From Mycolicibacterium hippocampi (GTDB taxonomy: Bacteria > Actinomycetota > Actinomycetes > Mycobacteriales > Mycobacteriaceae): 64,000 nucleotides of DNA. The DNA lies in the NCBI RefSeq assembly GCF_010723735.1, contig NZ_BLLB01000002.1, positions 372,001 to 436,000 of the forward strand, written 5' to 3'. The position numbers and the translations under genes were made by a program. Each line of letters opens with the position of its first letter. Positions within the stretch are counted from its first letter, which is position 1. Positions 17,458-24,444 of the stretch are shown here, piece by piece. The notes below the pieces were generated by a model. The model did no database searches, was not told the DNA's origin, and saw only the letters and a program-made list of their open reading frames with translations.

Positions 17458-18504
17458 CTATGCTGCCGGGTTCTGCCCTTCGGGCTCAACCGCTGGGTCG
17501 CCTTTGTCCTTCTCCGGCGCGGCGTCCCGGTCCGCGGCGGGCTCGGGTTCGTCGGTCGCGACCATCACCCAACGCCTCGACGGCCGCTCCACGGGCTGCC
17601 GCTCGAAACCGAGGAGGACCTGGAGCGCCAGCAGCAGCGCCGCAAGTGCCAGCAGGTAGGCGACGATCGTGGTCACGGTGTTGTCGGCGATGCGTTGCGG
17701 GTCGGTGCTGAAGCTCGTGACGAAGGAGAAGATCGACACCACCGTGCTGAGCCCCCAGACGGCCCACCAGGCCACGATGGGCCGGCGCAGCCACCTCTGG
17801 CGCGACTCCACCTCGGCCAACTCGATGACGTAGACGGGCGCCCAGGCCAGGTTCACCACCGGGATCAGACAGCCCGCCCGCAGTGCCCACACCGATCGCG
17901 GCTCCTGGCGCCCCTGGTGGGCGAACGCAGCCGATCGTCTTGCTATCAGCCAGTTGGTCAGCAGCAGCGCGCTCGCGACGACCATGAACATCGCGACCAC
18001 ACTGACCGCGACACCACCCCAGGTGGCCGCGGCCGCAACCCATGGGTGGAGAAGCGTGGTGCGGTTGACGATCAGCAGGGCGTAGCGGACCAAGTGGACC
18101 AACGCCGCGGCGCCGAGCACCGCCATGGCCGCCACCAGGGTGACCCGCACCGCGGTCACCGACGGGCCGCCGCGCTGGGCTTGCTGCTCGGCGGGAGCGT
18201 CGAAGTGTTCCACCAGACCCCAGCGCGGAATGACCGGGTAACGCGGTGTCGGCCCGAGTTCGCGCCGCGCGCGACGCGGTGGGGGCGGCGTGCCGGGGCG
18301 CACCGCGACCCAGCGGTATCCCGACGGGAGCGCCGGTCCGGGAGGTCGGGCGGCGTTGCGGGCCGGCGCCTGGCCGGGTCCCCACTCCTGCGCACCGGAG
18401 GGGCCCGACGGTGCAAGCAGCGTGCCGTTGCAGCGTGGACACCAGACCCGCTGCCGGTCGCGTACGTTCCACCGCGTCCCGCACTGGGAACACACCTGGA
18501 TCAT
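17458..18504 (-). CDS. Zinc-ribbon DUF4328 membrane protein (Rv3843c homologue)
   Basis: 348 residues. The N-terminus has two CXXC knuckles (CSQCGTRW and CPRCNG) forming a zinc ribbon, followed by a basic, disordered Pro/Arg region. Five to six transmembrane helices (about 130-310) follow, then a charged acidic tail (EPAADRDAAPEKDKG). The hydrophobic core matches the DUF4328 layout. The function is unknown. It is the first gene of a probable operon with glpQ1. Confidence 0.8.
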   Translation of the reverse strand: MIQVCSQCGTRWNVRDRQRVWCPRCNGTLLAPSGPSGAQEWGPGQAPARNAARPPGPALPSGYRWVAVRPGTPPPPRRARRELGPTPRYPVIPRWGLVEHFDAPAEQQAQRGGPSVTAVRVTLVAAMAVLGAAALVHLVRYALLIVNRTTLLHPWVAAAATWGGVAVSVVAMFMVVASALLLTNWLIARRSAAFAHQGRQEPRSVWALRAGCLIPVVNLAWAPVYVIELAEVESRQRWLRRPIVAWWAVWGLSTVVSIFSFVTSFSTDPQRIADNTVTTIVAYLLALAALLLALQVLLGFERQPVERPSRRWVMVATDEPEPAADRDAAPEKDKGDPAVEPEGQNPAA

Positions 18505-18530
18505 CTGATCAGCCTAATGGGGCGGCCCGC

Positions 18531-18872
18531 TCACACCGTGCCCGCGCCGCCCCCGTCGCGCACCACGGGACGGCCGGCACCCGCCCAGGCCGACATCCCG
18601 CCGCTGACGTTGACCGGCTGGTAGCCGCGGTGTGCCAGATACTGTGCGACCCGCTGTGACCGGCCGCCGGAGTGGCAGATCACGTACAGCCGGGCCGCGG
18701 GGTCGACCTCGGCCATCCGCGCGGGGACGTCCCCCATCGGTATGTGCTGCGCGCCCGGCGCGTGGCCCTGCTGCCACTCGTCGTCTTCGCGTACGTCGAG
18801 CAGGACCACCCCGTCGCCGAAGGTCGCAGGCACGTCGCCGATTGCTGCCTGGGGCACCGCCGTGTCATCCAT
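18531..18872 (-). CDS. Single-domain rhodanese
   Basis: 113 residues from the ATG at 18872 (MDDTAVPQ). VLLDVREDDEWQQGHAPGA and VICHSGGRSQRVAQYL are the substrate-entry and active-site loops; Cys70 in CHSGGRS would carry the persulfide. Such proteins move sulfane sulfur from thiosulfate or protein donors. The end of the gene is 26 bases before the DUF4328 start region and in the same direction. The upstream 370 bases hold the DnaA-box cluster. Confidence 0.87.
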   Translation of the reverse strand: MDDTAVPQAAIGDVPATFGDGVVLLDVREDDEWQQGHAPGAQHIPMGDVPARMAEVDPAARLYVICHSGGRSQRVAQYLAHRGYQPVNVSGGMSAWAGAGRPVVRDGGGAGTV

Positions 18873-18936
18873 GACCACATGCTGGCACGACTGCGGGGCC
18901 GGGCACCACCTGCTCCACCCGGCAGCTATCTGAGAG

Positions 18937-19034
18937 CTATCCACAGTTTCCACAGGTCTATCCACAGGCCAGAAACACCATTCACCGTCCTGAGCGCCCC
19001 GGCGGGGCCGACCGACCCCTCTTGCTGTGGACAA
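18937..19034. repeat. Cluster of four DnaA-box-like 9-mers
   Basis: Three boxes read on the plus strand: CTATCCACA (18937-18945), GTTTCCACA (18946-18954, directly abutting) and CTATCCACA (18958-18966). A fourth, TTGTCCACA, reads on the minus strand at 19026-19034 and is a perfect match to the mycobacterial box TT(G/A)TCCACA. The two CTATCCACA copies are 21 bases apart, two helical turns. The cluster lies in a 370-base gap upstream of the rhodanese gene with no other clear gene content apart from the promoter described next. Confidence 0.6.
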
Positions 19035-19162
19035 CCCACCGCCGCCACGCCCGAGCGATCAACAGGCCCGGCACCGCGCGAGCGAAATGGCTCGCACTGC
19101 TAAGTAATTGGGTCGTGGGGCGGCAGCCCGGTCCCGATTTCTCAACAGCGAACAAGAGAGGT

Positions 19163-19195
19163 TATGATCGACGTCACACAGTCGTTTTGTGTGAC
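19163..19195 (+). promoter_or_regulatory. Putative promoter with 8-bp inverted repeat at the start site
   Basis: TATGAT (19163-19168) is a good -10 and predicts initiation at about 19175. A perfect inverted repeat, GTCACACA-N7-TGTGTGAC (19173-19195), begins at that point. It could be an operator or, in RNA, a 5' stem-loop with a 7-base loop. It belongs to the small membrane protein gene that starts 47 bases further on. No good -35 is visible. Confidence 0.5.
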
Positions 19196-19242
19196 TGATC
19201 TCACTGGGGGAGGTACTTGCACGTGTTGGTGAGGAGCATCTG

Positions 19243-19401
19243 ATGGCGTCGTCGTCGATGGACTCAGGGCCTGCCTTCCCACCGTCGGAGTGGCACGCCT
19301 CATCGCGTGTCTACAACCGCAGCCAGCTCATGGCATTCCTGCGGGCCGGGCTCATCGCTCTCGTGCTGCTGGGTTTCCTGGCCCTGATCGTCCTCTTCTG
19401 A
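19243..19401 (+). CDS. 52-residue single-span membrane protein
   Basis: The frame runs ATG 19243 to TGA 19399-19401, with GAGGAG about seven bases upstream. Residues 1-30 are polar (MASSSMDSGPAFPPSEW...) and residues 32-52 form one strongly hydrophobic segment (FLRAGLIALVLLGFLALIVLF) ending at the stop codon, so it is a C-tail-anchored protein with its N-terminus probably in the cytoplasm. It overlaps the 3' end of convergent sodX by 50 bases. I do not recognise a family. Promoter, ribosome site and membrane segment together make it a likely gene. Confidence 0.6.
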   Translation: MASSSMDSGPAFPPSEWHASSRVYNRSQLMAFLRAGLIALVLLGFLALIVLF

Positions 19402-19732
19402 TCTTCCACACCACCCGGTAGGAACCAGCGGCCGGCACCCAGCCGAAATCGTGGGAATCAGCGGCGCCGGCGGCGTCCGGGTTGTCCGAGCGGGCTTCGA
19501 AGGTCACGCTATTCTGCCCGCGATACACCTCGCCGACACGTTTGACGAGCCACTGCGACGACTTCTCCGGATGGCGAAAGACACGCAACTGGCCGTGCCG
19601 CGGATCGCCGTCGCGCAGCGCCAGCAGTCCGTCACCGGGGCGCAGCGCCGGGCGCATCGAGTCCTCGACGACCACGAAACGCCGGATCGGCCAGCGTCGG
19701 GAATCAGGTCGCGGCCCATGGTTACGGCGCAT
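19352..19732 (-). CDS. sodX: Nickel superoxide dismutase maturation protease SodX
   Basis: 126 residues of signal-peptidase-like (S24/S26) type without a membrane anchor. VVVEDSMRPALRPGDGLL carries the catalytic Ser25, and WLVKRVGEV carries the general-base lysine at about position 64. In Streptomyces such proteins remove the NiSOD propeptide to free the nickel-binding N-terminal histidine. Here it is divergent from sodN with only 22 bases between start codons. The last 12 residues (GRSGPGNPAARER) look like read-through beyond the conserved fold, in the segment overlapping the small membrane gene. Confidence 0.85.
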   Translation of the reverse strand: MRRNHGPRPDSRRWPIRRFVVVEDSMRPALRPGDGLLALRDGDPRHGQLRVFRHPEKSSQWLVKRVGEVYRGQNSVTFEARSDNPDAAGAADSHDFGWVPAAGSYRVVWKIRRGRSGPGNPAARER

Positions 19733-19734
19733 CG

Positions 19735-19751
19735 CCTAAGGGTAAGTTAGG
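19735..19751. promoter_or_regulatory. Bidirectional leaderless promoter and inverted repeat between sodX and sodN
   Basis: The gap contains CCTAA-N7-TTAGG (19735-19751). On the plus strand TAAGTT (19743-19748) ends six bases before the sodN ATG. On the minus strand TACCCT (19744-19739) ends six bases before the sodX ATG. Each fits the mycobacterial TANNNT -10, and each places transcription start exactly on the A of the start codon. The two hexamers share the central TA. Confidence 0.6.
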
Positions 19752-19754
19752 ACC

Positions 19755-20177
19755 ATGCTGCATCGACTTTTCTCCAACGCCACCCCCGCCCACGCCCACT
19801 GCGACCTGTACTGCGGCGTCTACGACCCCGCGCAGGCAAAGATCGAAGCGCTGTCCTGCCTCAAGACGCTGCAGAAGTACCACGACTCGGACGACGAACA
19901 CTTCAAGGTCCGCGCGATCCTGATCAAGGAGCAGCGCGCCGAAGAGGTCAAGCATCACCTGATGGTGTTGTGGGCCGATTTCTTCACTAAGGACCACTTC
20001 GAGCAGTTCCCCAACCTGCACCAGCTGTTCTGGGACGGCGTGCACGGCGCGGGCGATGTGAAGAAGTCGCTCGACATCGCCGTGGCCGAGAAGCTGCTGA
20101 AGACCATCGACGAGATCGCCGACATCTTCTGGCAGACCGAGAAGGCCAAGGGCATGGGGGTCTACCCGCCCGCCTGA
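19755..20177 (+). CDS. sodN: Nickel superoxide dismutase
   Basis: 140 residues. A 14-residue propeptide (MLHRLFSNATPAHA) precedes the nickel hook HCDLYCGVYDP, with His1, Cys2 and Cys6 of the mature enzyme all present. The usual Pro5 of the HCDLPCGVY hook is Tyr here. The rest is the four-helix bundle of NiSOD (RAILIKEQRAEEVKHHLMVLW). It dismutates superoxide with Ni(II/III). The gene is followed by a strong terminator. In M. tuberculosis this place between Rv3843c and Rv3847 holds sodA; no Fe/Mn-SOD is in this window. Confidence 0.93.
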   Translation: MLHRLFSNATPAHAHCDLYCGVYDPAQAKIEALSCLKTLQKYHDSDDEHFKVRAILIKEQRAEEVKHHLMVLWADFFTKDHFEQFPNLHQLFWDGVHGAGDVKKSLDIAVAEKLLKTIDEIADIFWQTEKAKGMGVYPPA

Positions 20178-20206
20178 CGTCACCCTGGCACACCACCACT
20201 GACATC

Positions 20207-20245
20207 AAACCCGGCTCGGTCCCGTACCGAGCCGGGTTTCGTTTT
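20207..20245 (+). terminator. Intrinsic terminator after sodN
   Basis: A perfect 14-bp stem (AAACCCGGCTCGGT with its complement, loop CCCGT) is followed by TTTCGTTTT. It is a textbook rho-independent terminator 30 bases after the sodN stop and is unusual for a mycobacterium in having a T-tract. Confidence 0.9.
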
Positions 20246-20353
20246 GCCGGTTGGCACTCGTGTCCACTTGCGTGCCAGTGGGTGTTTGCCGCATTCTGAG
20301 CGGATCGACCCACAGTCGTGTCGGGCATTTCTGCGAGGGTGCCAGGAGGCGTA

Positions 20354-20887
20354 ATGGATCTAGGGTCCGGCCGGGCGATCGAGATCGCCCCGTTTCATTC
20401 ACGTGGGTCACTCAAAGGTTTTGTGGTCTCCGGTCGCTGGCCGGATTCGACGAAGGAGTGGGCGCAGCTTCTCATGGTCGCGGTCCGCGTCGCATCGCTG
20501 CCGGGATTGCTCTCCACCACAACCGTTTTCGGGGCCAGAGAAGAACTCCCGGACGAACCGGAACCCGGCACCGTCGGCCTGGTCCTCGCCGAGGGCACTG
20601 TTGTCGGCGAATCCGCCATGGCCCCTGGTCATTTCGCGCATCGCCAGCCGCCGGCGCTGTTGATGCTGCACCCTCCTTCGGAAACCACTCCGTCGCTGCC
20701 CGAGTGCAACGGTGCGGCGTCAGGATGCGTGTTGCTGCCCGGCCTGCCGCATCTCGGTCTGGAACACCGTGCGGCCTGGGTCGAAGCCGAGTCGGACGGC
20801 ACCGTGACGTCGATGGTCAGCCGTGTCGGCGTCGACCCGATCAGCCACCCGGACACCGCCATCCTCGCCATGCTCCTTGCCGCGTAA
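20354..20887 (+). CDS. Conserved protein of unknown function (Rv3847 homologue)
   Basis: 177 residues, the same length I recall for Rv3847, from the ATG at 20354 with AGGAGG seven bases upstream. It has no signal peptide or membrane helix. One Cys pair (CNGAASGC) lies near residue 122, and there are several hydrophobic strands. No catalytic motif is recognisable. In M. tuberculosis it follows sodA; here it follows sodN behind a terminator, so it has its own promoter. Confidence 0.75.
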   Translation: MDLGSGRAIEIAPFHSRGSLKGFVVSGRWPDSTKEWAQLLMVAVRVASLPGLLSTTTVFGAREELPDEPEPGTVGLVLAEGTVVGESAMAPGHFAHRQPPALLMLHPPSETTPSLPECNGAASGCVLLPGLPHLGLEHRAAWVEAESDGTVTSMVSRVGVDPISHPDTAILAMLLAA

Positions 20888-20983
20888 GGACTTTCGAACC
20901 CAGACATTCGTGTGCGGGGAACACTGGATTCGGCTTCCCGAAATCCCGCCCCGCGGTGGCGCTCTCGGCGATCGGCGACTAAC

Positions 20984-21093
20984 GTCGGTGAAGTCAGCGA
21001 AGGGGAGTAGCCCCCAATCGTGGTGTCGACATACTGGCGTGAGCCCGGCACCCGAACCGCGTCCGTAGCGGTGGGCGAGACCTTCGACCGAAG
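20984..21093 (+). ncRNA. yybP-ykoY-like manganese riboswitch aptamer
   Basis: The leader of the Gdt1-type gene contains the signature AAGGGGAGTAGC (21000-21011), then GTCGACATACTGG and GGGCGAGACCTTCG in the spacing of yybP-ykoY aptamers. CGGTGAAG near 20986-20993 can pair with CTTCGACCG at 21082-21090 to close the P1 helix. The downstream gene is a predicted manganese exporter, the usual target of this riboswitch class. The identification rests on remembered consensus motifs. Confidence 0.75.
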
Positions 21094-21096
21094 CCT

Positions 21097-21140
21097 GGCA
21101 GGTCGAGAACACTGACCTGTCGGCGGAGCGTCGAGAGGTC
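21097..21140 (+). promoter_or_regulatory. Expression platform with alternative Shine-Dalgarno pairing
   Basis: GGCAGGTC (21097-21104) can pair with GACCTGTC (21114-21121) over 8 bp. The same GACCT can instead pair with AGGTC (21136-21140) within the ribosome site GAGAGGTC. The two pairings exclude each other, so the leader can expose or hide the Shine-Dalgarno sequence. Confidence 0.55.
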
Positions 21141-21146
21141 GTGTCC

Positions 21147-21875
21147 ATGCTCACCGCCATCCTGGTAAGCCTCGCAGTGGTGTTCGTCGCCGAACTCGGC
21201 GACAAGTCCCAATTGATCACCATGACGTATTCGCTGCGTCACCGCTGGTGGGTGGTGCTGTCCGGGGTGGCGGTCGCGGCCGTTCTCGTGCACGGCCTGT
21301 CGGTGGCCATCGGCCATTTCCTCGGGATGTCACTGCCCGAACGTCCCATTGCGTTCGCCGCGTCCATCGCCTTCCTGCTGTTCGCGGTGTGGACCTGGCG
21401 GGCCCGCGGCGAGGGCGACGAGGACGGCGAGGACGGCGTCCGGCTCGCCGAGCCCCGCTTCGTGCTGTTCGCGATCGTGTCGTCGTTCGTGCTCGCCGAA
21501 CTCGGCGACAAGACGATGCTGGCGACCGTCGCACTGGCCAGTGAGCACAGCTGGGCCGGCGTGTGGATCGGCGCGACGATCGGCATGGTGCTGGCGGACG
21601 GAGTGGCCATCGCGGTCGGCACGCTCATGCACAAGCGCCTGCCCGAACGCTTCCTGCATGGGCTGGCCAGCGTGCTGTTCCTGCTCTTCGGACTCTTCCT
21701 GTTCTTCGACGGCGGCCTGGGCCTGCCGTGGATGGCGGTCGCGGTGACCACTGTGGTGGCGGCAGTGGCCATCGGCGCCGCCGTGGCAGCGTGGGTTCGC
21801 GAGCGCCGCCAGGCCGCGAAGCTCAATGCCCAGGAAACGTCGGCGGACCCCCACCGAACTGCCACTGGCTACTGA
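21147..21875 (+). CDS. TMEM165/Gdt1-family divalent cation (probably Mn2+) exporter (Rv3848 homologue)
   Basis: 242 residues with six to seven transmembrane helices in two inverted halves. Each half carries the family motif E-x-G-D-(K/R)-(S/T): AELGDKSQL near residue 20 and AELGDKTML near 122. An acidic linker (RGEGDEDGEDG) joins the halves. Bacterial members export manganese. The ATG at 21147 is chosen over the GTG at 21141 because GAGAGG is eight bases before the ATG and too close to the GTG. Control by the riboswitch upstream is expected. Confidence 0.88.
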   Translation: MLTAILVSLAVVFVAELGDKSQLITMTYSLRHRWWVVLSGVAVAAVLVHGLSVAIGHFLGMSLPERPIAFAASIAFLLFAVWTWRARGEGDEDGEDGVRLAEPRFVLFAIVSSFVLAELGDKTMLATVALASEHSWAGVWIGATIGMVLADGVAIAVGTLMHKRLPERFLHGLASVLFLLFGLFLFFDGGLGLPWMAVAVTTVVAAVAIGAAVAAWVRERRQAAKLNAQETSADPHRTATGY

Positions 21876-22297
21876 CACTTGTCCCGGCCGCCCGTTGCGC
21901 GTTCGCAGCCCAACTGTGGGCCGCCACATGGCGTGGAGCGGCATCCCCGGCTGCCGGCCGGAGATATCCCGGAAACCGGCCAGCAAACGACGGAAACCGT
22001 GTGTGCCAGAAAAGTGAAGGTTGCCGTGAAAGATTGAGGAAACTTTTCTGATGGGCCGATCCAGGTGCCGGGAGTATGCTGGCTACGATGCCGTTATTAT
22101 TTGCTTAGCCGCACCGTACTGTGGCGGTATCAGCCGCTACCAGCGACGCCGTTGACGGCAGCAGCGGCGGACCTCATCCGGGAACCGGGTTAACTTTTAC
22201 TCGGTTTGCACTTGGTTGTGGACTTAACTGTCGCTACGATGAGCAGCAAATACGCCGCCCTGAAATCACCGCTTGTCTGCATGTGGAGGTCAACCCG
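21876..22297. other. Long espR leader with inverted repeat and two candidate promoters
   Basis: This 422-base gap has no credible gene. A 9-bp inverted repeat, CAGAAAAGT (22007-22015) and ACTTTTCTG (22042-22050), flanks 26 bases. Candidate -10 elements are TATGCT (22075-22080) and TACGAT (22235-22240); the latter has TTGGTT 17 bases upstream. Two TTTGC cores (22098 and 22205) resemble half of the reported EspR motif, which would fit autoregulation. Confidence 0.45.
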
Positions 22298-22696
22298 ATG
22301 AGCAATACGTTTGCCGCTCGCCTGAACCGGCTGTTCGACGTCGTCTACCCGCCGGGACGCGGCCCGCACACCTCGGCCGAGGTGATCGCCGCCCTGAAGG
22401 CCGAGGGCGTGACCATGTCCGCGCCCTACCTGTCGCAGCTGCGGTCCGGCAACCGAACCAACCCGTCCCAGGCAACGATGGCGGCGCTTGCCAACTTCTT
22501 CCGGATCAAGCCCGCGTACTTCACCGACGACGAGTACTACGAGAAGCTCGACAAGGAGCTGACCTGGCTGGCCGGGATGCGCGACGAGGGTGTTCGCCGG
22601 ATTGCGGCGCGCACGGTCGGGTTGTCCGCCGAAGCCAAACAGGATATCTCGCAGAAGGTCGACGAACTGCGTCGTCGCGAGAATCTCGATAGTTAG
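22298..22696 (+). CDS. espR: Nucleoid-associated regulator EspR
   Basis: 132 residues, the exact length of M. tuberculosis EspR, starting MSNTFAARLNRLFDVVYPPG. The N-terminal 80 residues are an XRE/SinR-like helix-turn-helix (APYLSQLRSGNRTNPSQATMAALANFF), and the C-terminal part is the dimerisation helix bundle. EspR binds many loci, including the ESX-1 espACD region. GGAGG lies nine bases upstream of the ATG. Its stop overlaps the convergent MAB_1171c-type gene by four bases. Confidence 0.95.
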   Translation: MSNTFAARLNRLFDVVYPPGRGPHTSAEVIAALKAEGVTMSAPYLSQLRSGNRTNPSQATMAALANFFRIKPAYFTDDEYYEKLDKELTWLAGMRDEGVRRIAARTVGLSAEAKQDISQKVDELRRRENLDS

Positions 22697-23895
22697 CCCG
22701 GCTCAGCGCTCGGCCCGTCGGCCGGCGAATCGGCCTCGGCCCGAGCGCTCCCGGTGATGCCAGCGGATTCAGGCGCAAGGCGGCGAAACTGGCGAGCGAT
22801 CTCGAGGATCCACTCCCGGTCGGAATAGGTAGCCGGTTGGCGGAGCCAGGCCAGACCCGGGAACGCCGCCTGAGCGGTGCGTGTCTTCCCGCCGCTACCT
22901 GCGTGCAACCATCTGGCGATGGCCTCCGCCTGCTCGACCGGCGGGACCTCCGGCGGGTCCAGGTCGGCGAGACCGCCGGAACCGCCGTGCCCGGCCGTGG
23001 CCGCGTCGACGCGGCGTAGCGCACCATCGGCCGCGGTGGCCTCCAGGAACAGCGCGTCGGAGATCAGCGACATCCGCTCGGCCACCCGGAAGGCCAGCGG
23101 CCCCCGCGGCCGGACCCCGATCCCGACGTCGGGGTGGCGATGGCCGAGCTCGTCGAGAAGCGGCTGGATCATCCGCAGCTCCCGCCGCGCCCCGAACCAG
23201 TCCTCCAGGCTGGGCAGCAGCGATCCGGCGGCGACGACGAGCATCGCGCACCCCAGCAGCGTCGCTGCCGCGCCGATCCCGACGAGCCCGCTGGTGCCGA
23301 CGGCGCGCAGCATGACAAACGCCAGCGCAAGAACGATCAGCACGATCCCGACCGTGAACACGAACAGGGCACGCCCACGCCGGGTCCGGTTGGAGTGCCG
23401 AAGCCCGGCCCACGCCACCAGGCTCAGCGCCAGGAGCACGTACAGCATCGGCAGCAGCCAAGGTAGCGACGTGCCACCGGAGCCGAGATTGCGCCTGAGG
23501 TACTCCTCCGGCGACATCTCCGGTTGTCGTCCGTCGGCGAAGAAGAGGGCCAGGCTCGCCCCCGCGATCACGGCCGCCACGCTGTACTGCGCGATGGCGA
23601 TCTTCTTGGCCGTCGCCGGAGTCCGCACCGACGACACCGTGGTGATCATCACGCAGCTGCCTGCGGCACAGCCGATCAGCGCCACCTGACTGAGCCCGAT
23701 CGAGATGTTCGGCCACTTCAGCAATGTGTCGATCAGCAGCGTCAGCGGCTGCCAGTTGAGGGCCGCCACCACGCCCAGGCTGCCCAGTGCCAGGATCATC
23801 GCGGTACTCACCAGCGACTGCTTGTTGACCAGCGCCCACCCGATGCGCAGGCCGGTGGCCAGTCCCAGAAGACCGGCGATCACCCAGATGATCAA
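22693..23895 (-). CDS. MAB_1171c-type putative transporter/membrane protein
   Basis: About 400 residues with eight transmembrane segments in the first 270, then a soluble C-terminal 130-residue region rich in Arg/Asp/Ala. The layout matches the MAB_1171c family of actinobacteria. I propose a TTG start at 23895, because TTGA overlaps the stop of the ImmA/IrrE-like gene and would couple the two; the GTG at 23883 is the alternative. The transport substrate is unknown. This family is regularly found beside ImmA/IrrE-type proteins and XRE regulators, as here. Confidence 0.75.
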   Translation of the reverse strand: MIIWVIAGLLGLATGLRIGWALVNKQSLVSTAMILALGSLGVVAALNWQPLTLLIDTLLKWPNISIGLSQVALIGCAAGSCVMITTVSSVRTPATAKKIAIAQYSVAAVIAGASLALFFADGRQPEMSPEEYLRRNLGSGGTSLPWLLPMLYVLLALSLVAWAGLRHSNRTRRGRALFVFTVGIVLIVLALAFVMLRAVGTSGLVGIGAAATLLGCAMLVVAAGSLLPSLEDWFGARRELRMIQPLLDELGHRHPDVGIGVRPRGPLAFRVAERMSLISDALFLEATAADGALRRVDAATAGHGGSGGLADLDPPEVPPVEQAEAIARWLHAGSGGKTRTAQAAFPGLAWLRQPATYSDREWILEIARQFRRLAPESAGITGSARAEADSPADGPSAEPG

Positions 23896-24383
23896 CCAAA
23901 CGCCTCTCCGAGACGAACCTGGACGATCGAGGCGCGGTCGGAGGGAAGCCGGCCGAGTCGGTAGATCAGCAGCGCGGCGAAGTCCTCGGCTTCCTGCTCC
24001 GCGTCCTCCCCGCTCGGGCCCATGCAACCGGTGCGTTGGTTGAGCATGTAACCGATGAGCTCGGAGCTGGCCATCTCGGTCTGGTCCCTGGCCGCCTGGA
24101 CCACCGGGATTCCCTCGTGTCCCAGCACCAGGTGGCCGAGTTCGTGCGCCAGCGTGCGATCCCACGCGGGCAGCCCCTTCTGGATCAGGAACACGTCGTG
24201 GTCGGTGTACTGCCGCCACTGGCCGCACACACCGGCCGGTAGGTCGGCCATCGTGATCTCGATCGGCCGCCCGCGGTCGGTGCTGACCGCGTCGACCAAC
24301 CGGGTCAGCGACACCTCCCCCTCCTTCGGGGCGAGGTCGAGAACCTCATTGACCGCGCGGGTGACGCGCCGGCTCGCAGACAT
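23892..24383 (-). CDS. ImmA/IrrE-type metallopeptidase
   Basis: 163 residues, ATG at 24383. AHELGHLVLG (about 81-90) is the HEXXH zinc motif, and EQEAEDFAALLI supplies the third ligand Glu in the usual place about 50 residues later. The upstream part has the winged-helix-like N-region of ImmA/IrrE proteins. Known members cleave XRE-type repressors (ImmR, DdrO). The convergent neighbour espR encodes an XRE-fold regulator. The gene is translationally coupled to the MAB_1171c-type protein. Confidence 0.82.
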   Translation of the reverse strand: MSASRRVTRAVNEVLDLAPKEGEVSLTRLVDAVSTDRGRPIEITMADLPAGVCGQWRQYTDHDVFLIQKGLPAWDRTLAHELGHLVLGHEGIPVVQAARDQTEMASSELIGYMLNQRTGCMGPSGEDAEQEAEDFAALLIYRLGRLPSDRASIVQVRLGEAFG

Positions 24384-24444
24384 ATGACCCCCTCTCCGTA
24401 TCGTTCACTATCCGCTGCTGCGTGCTGCGAAGCGACCGTTCTTG

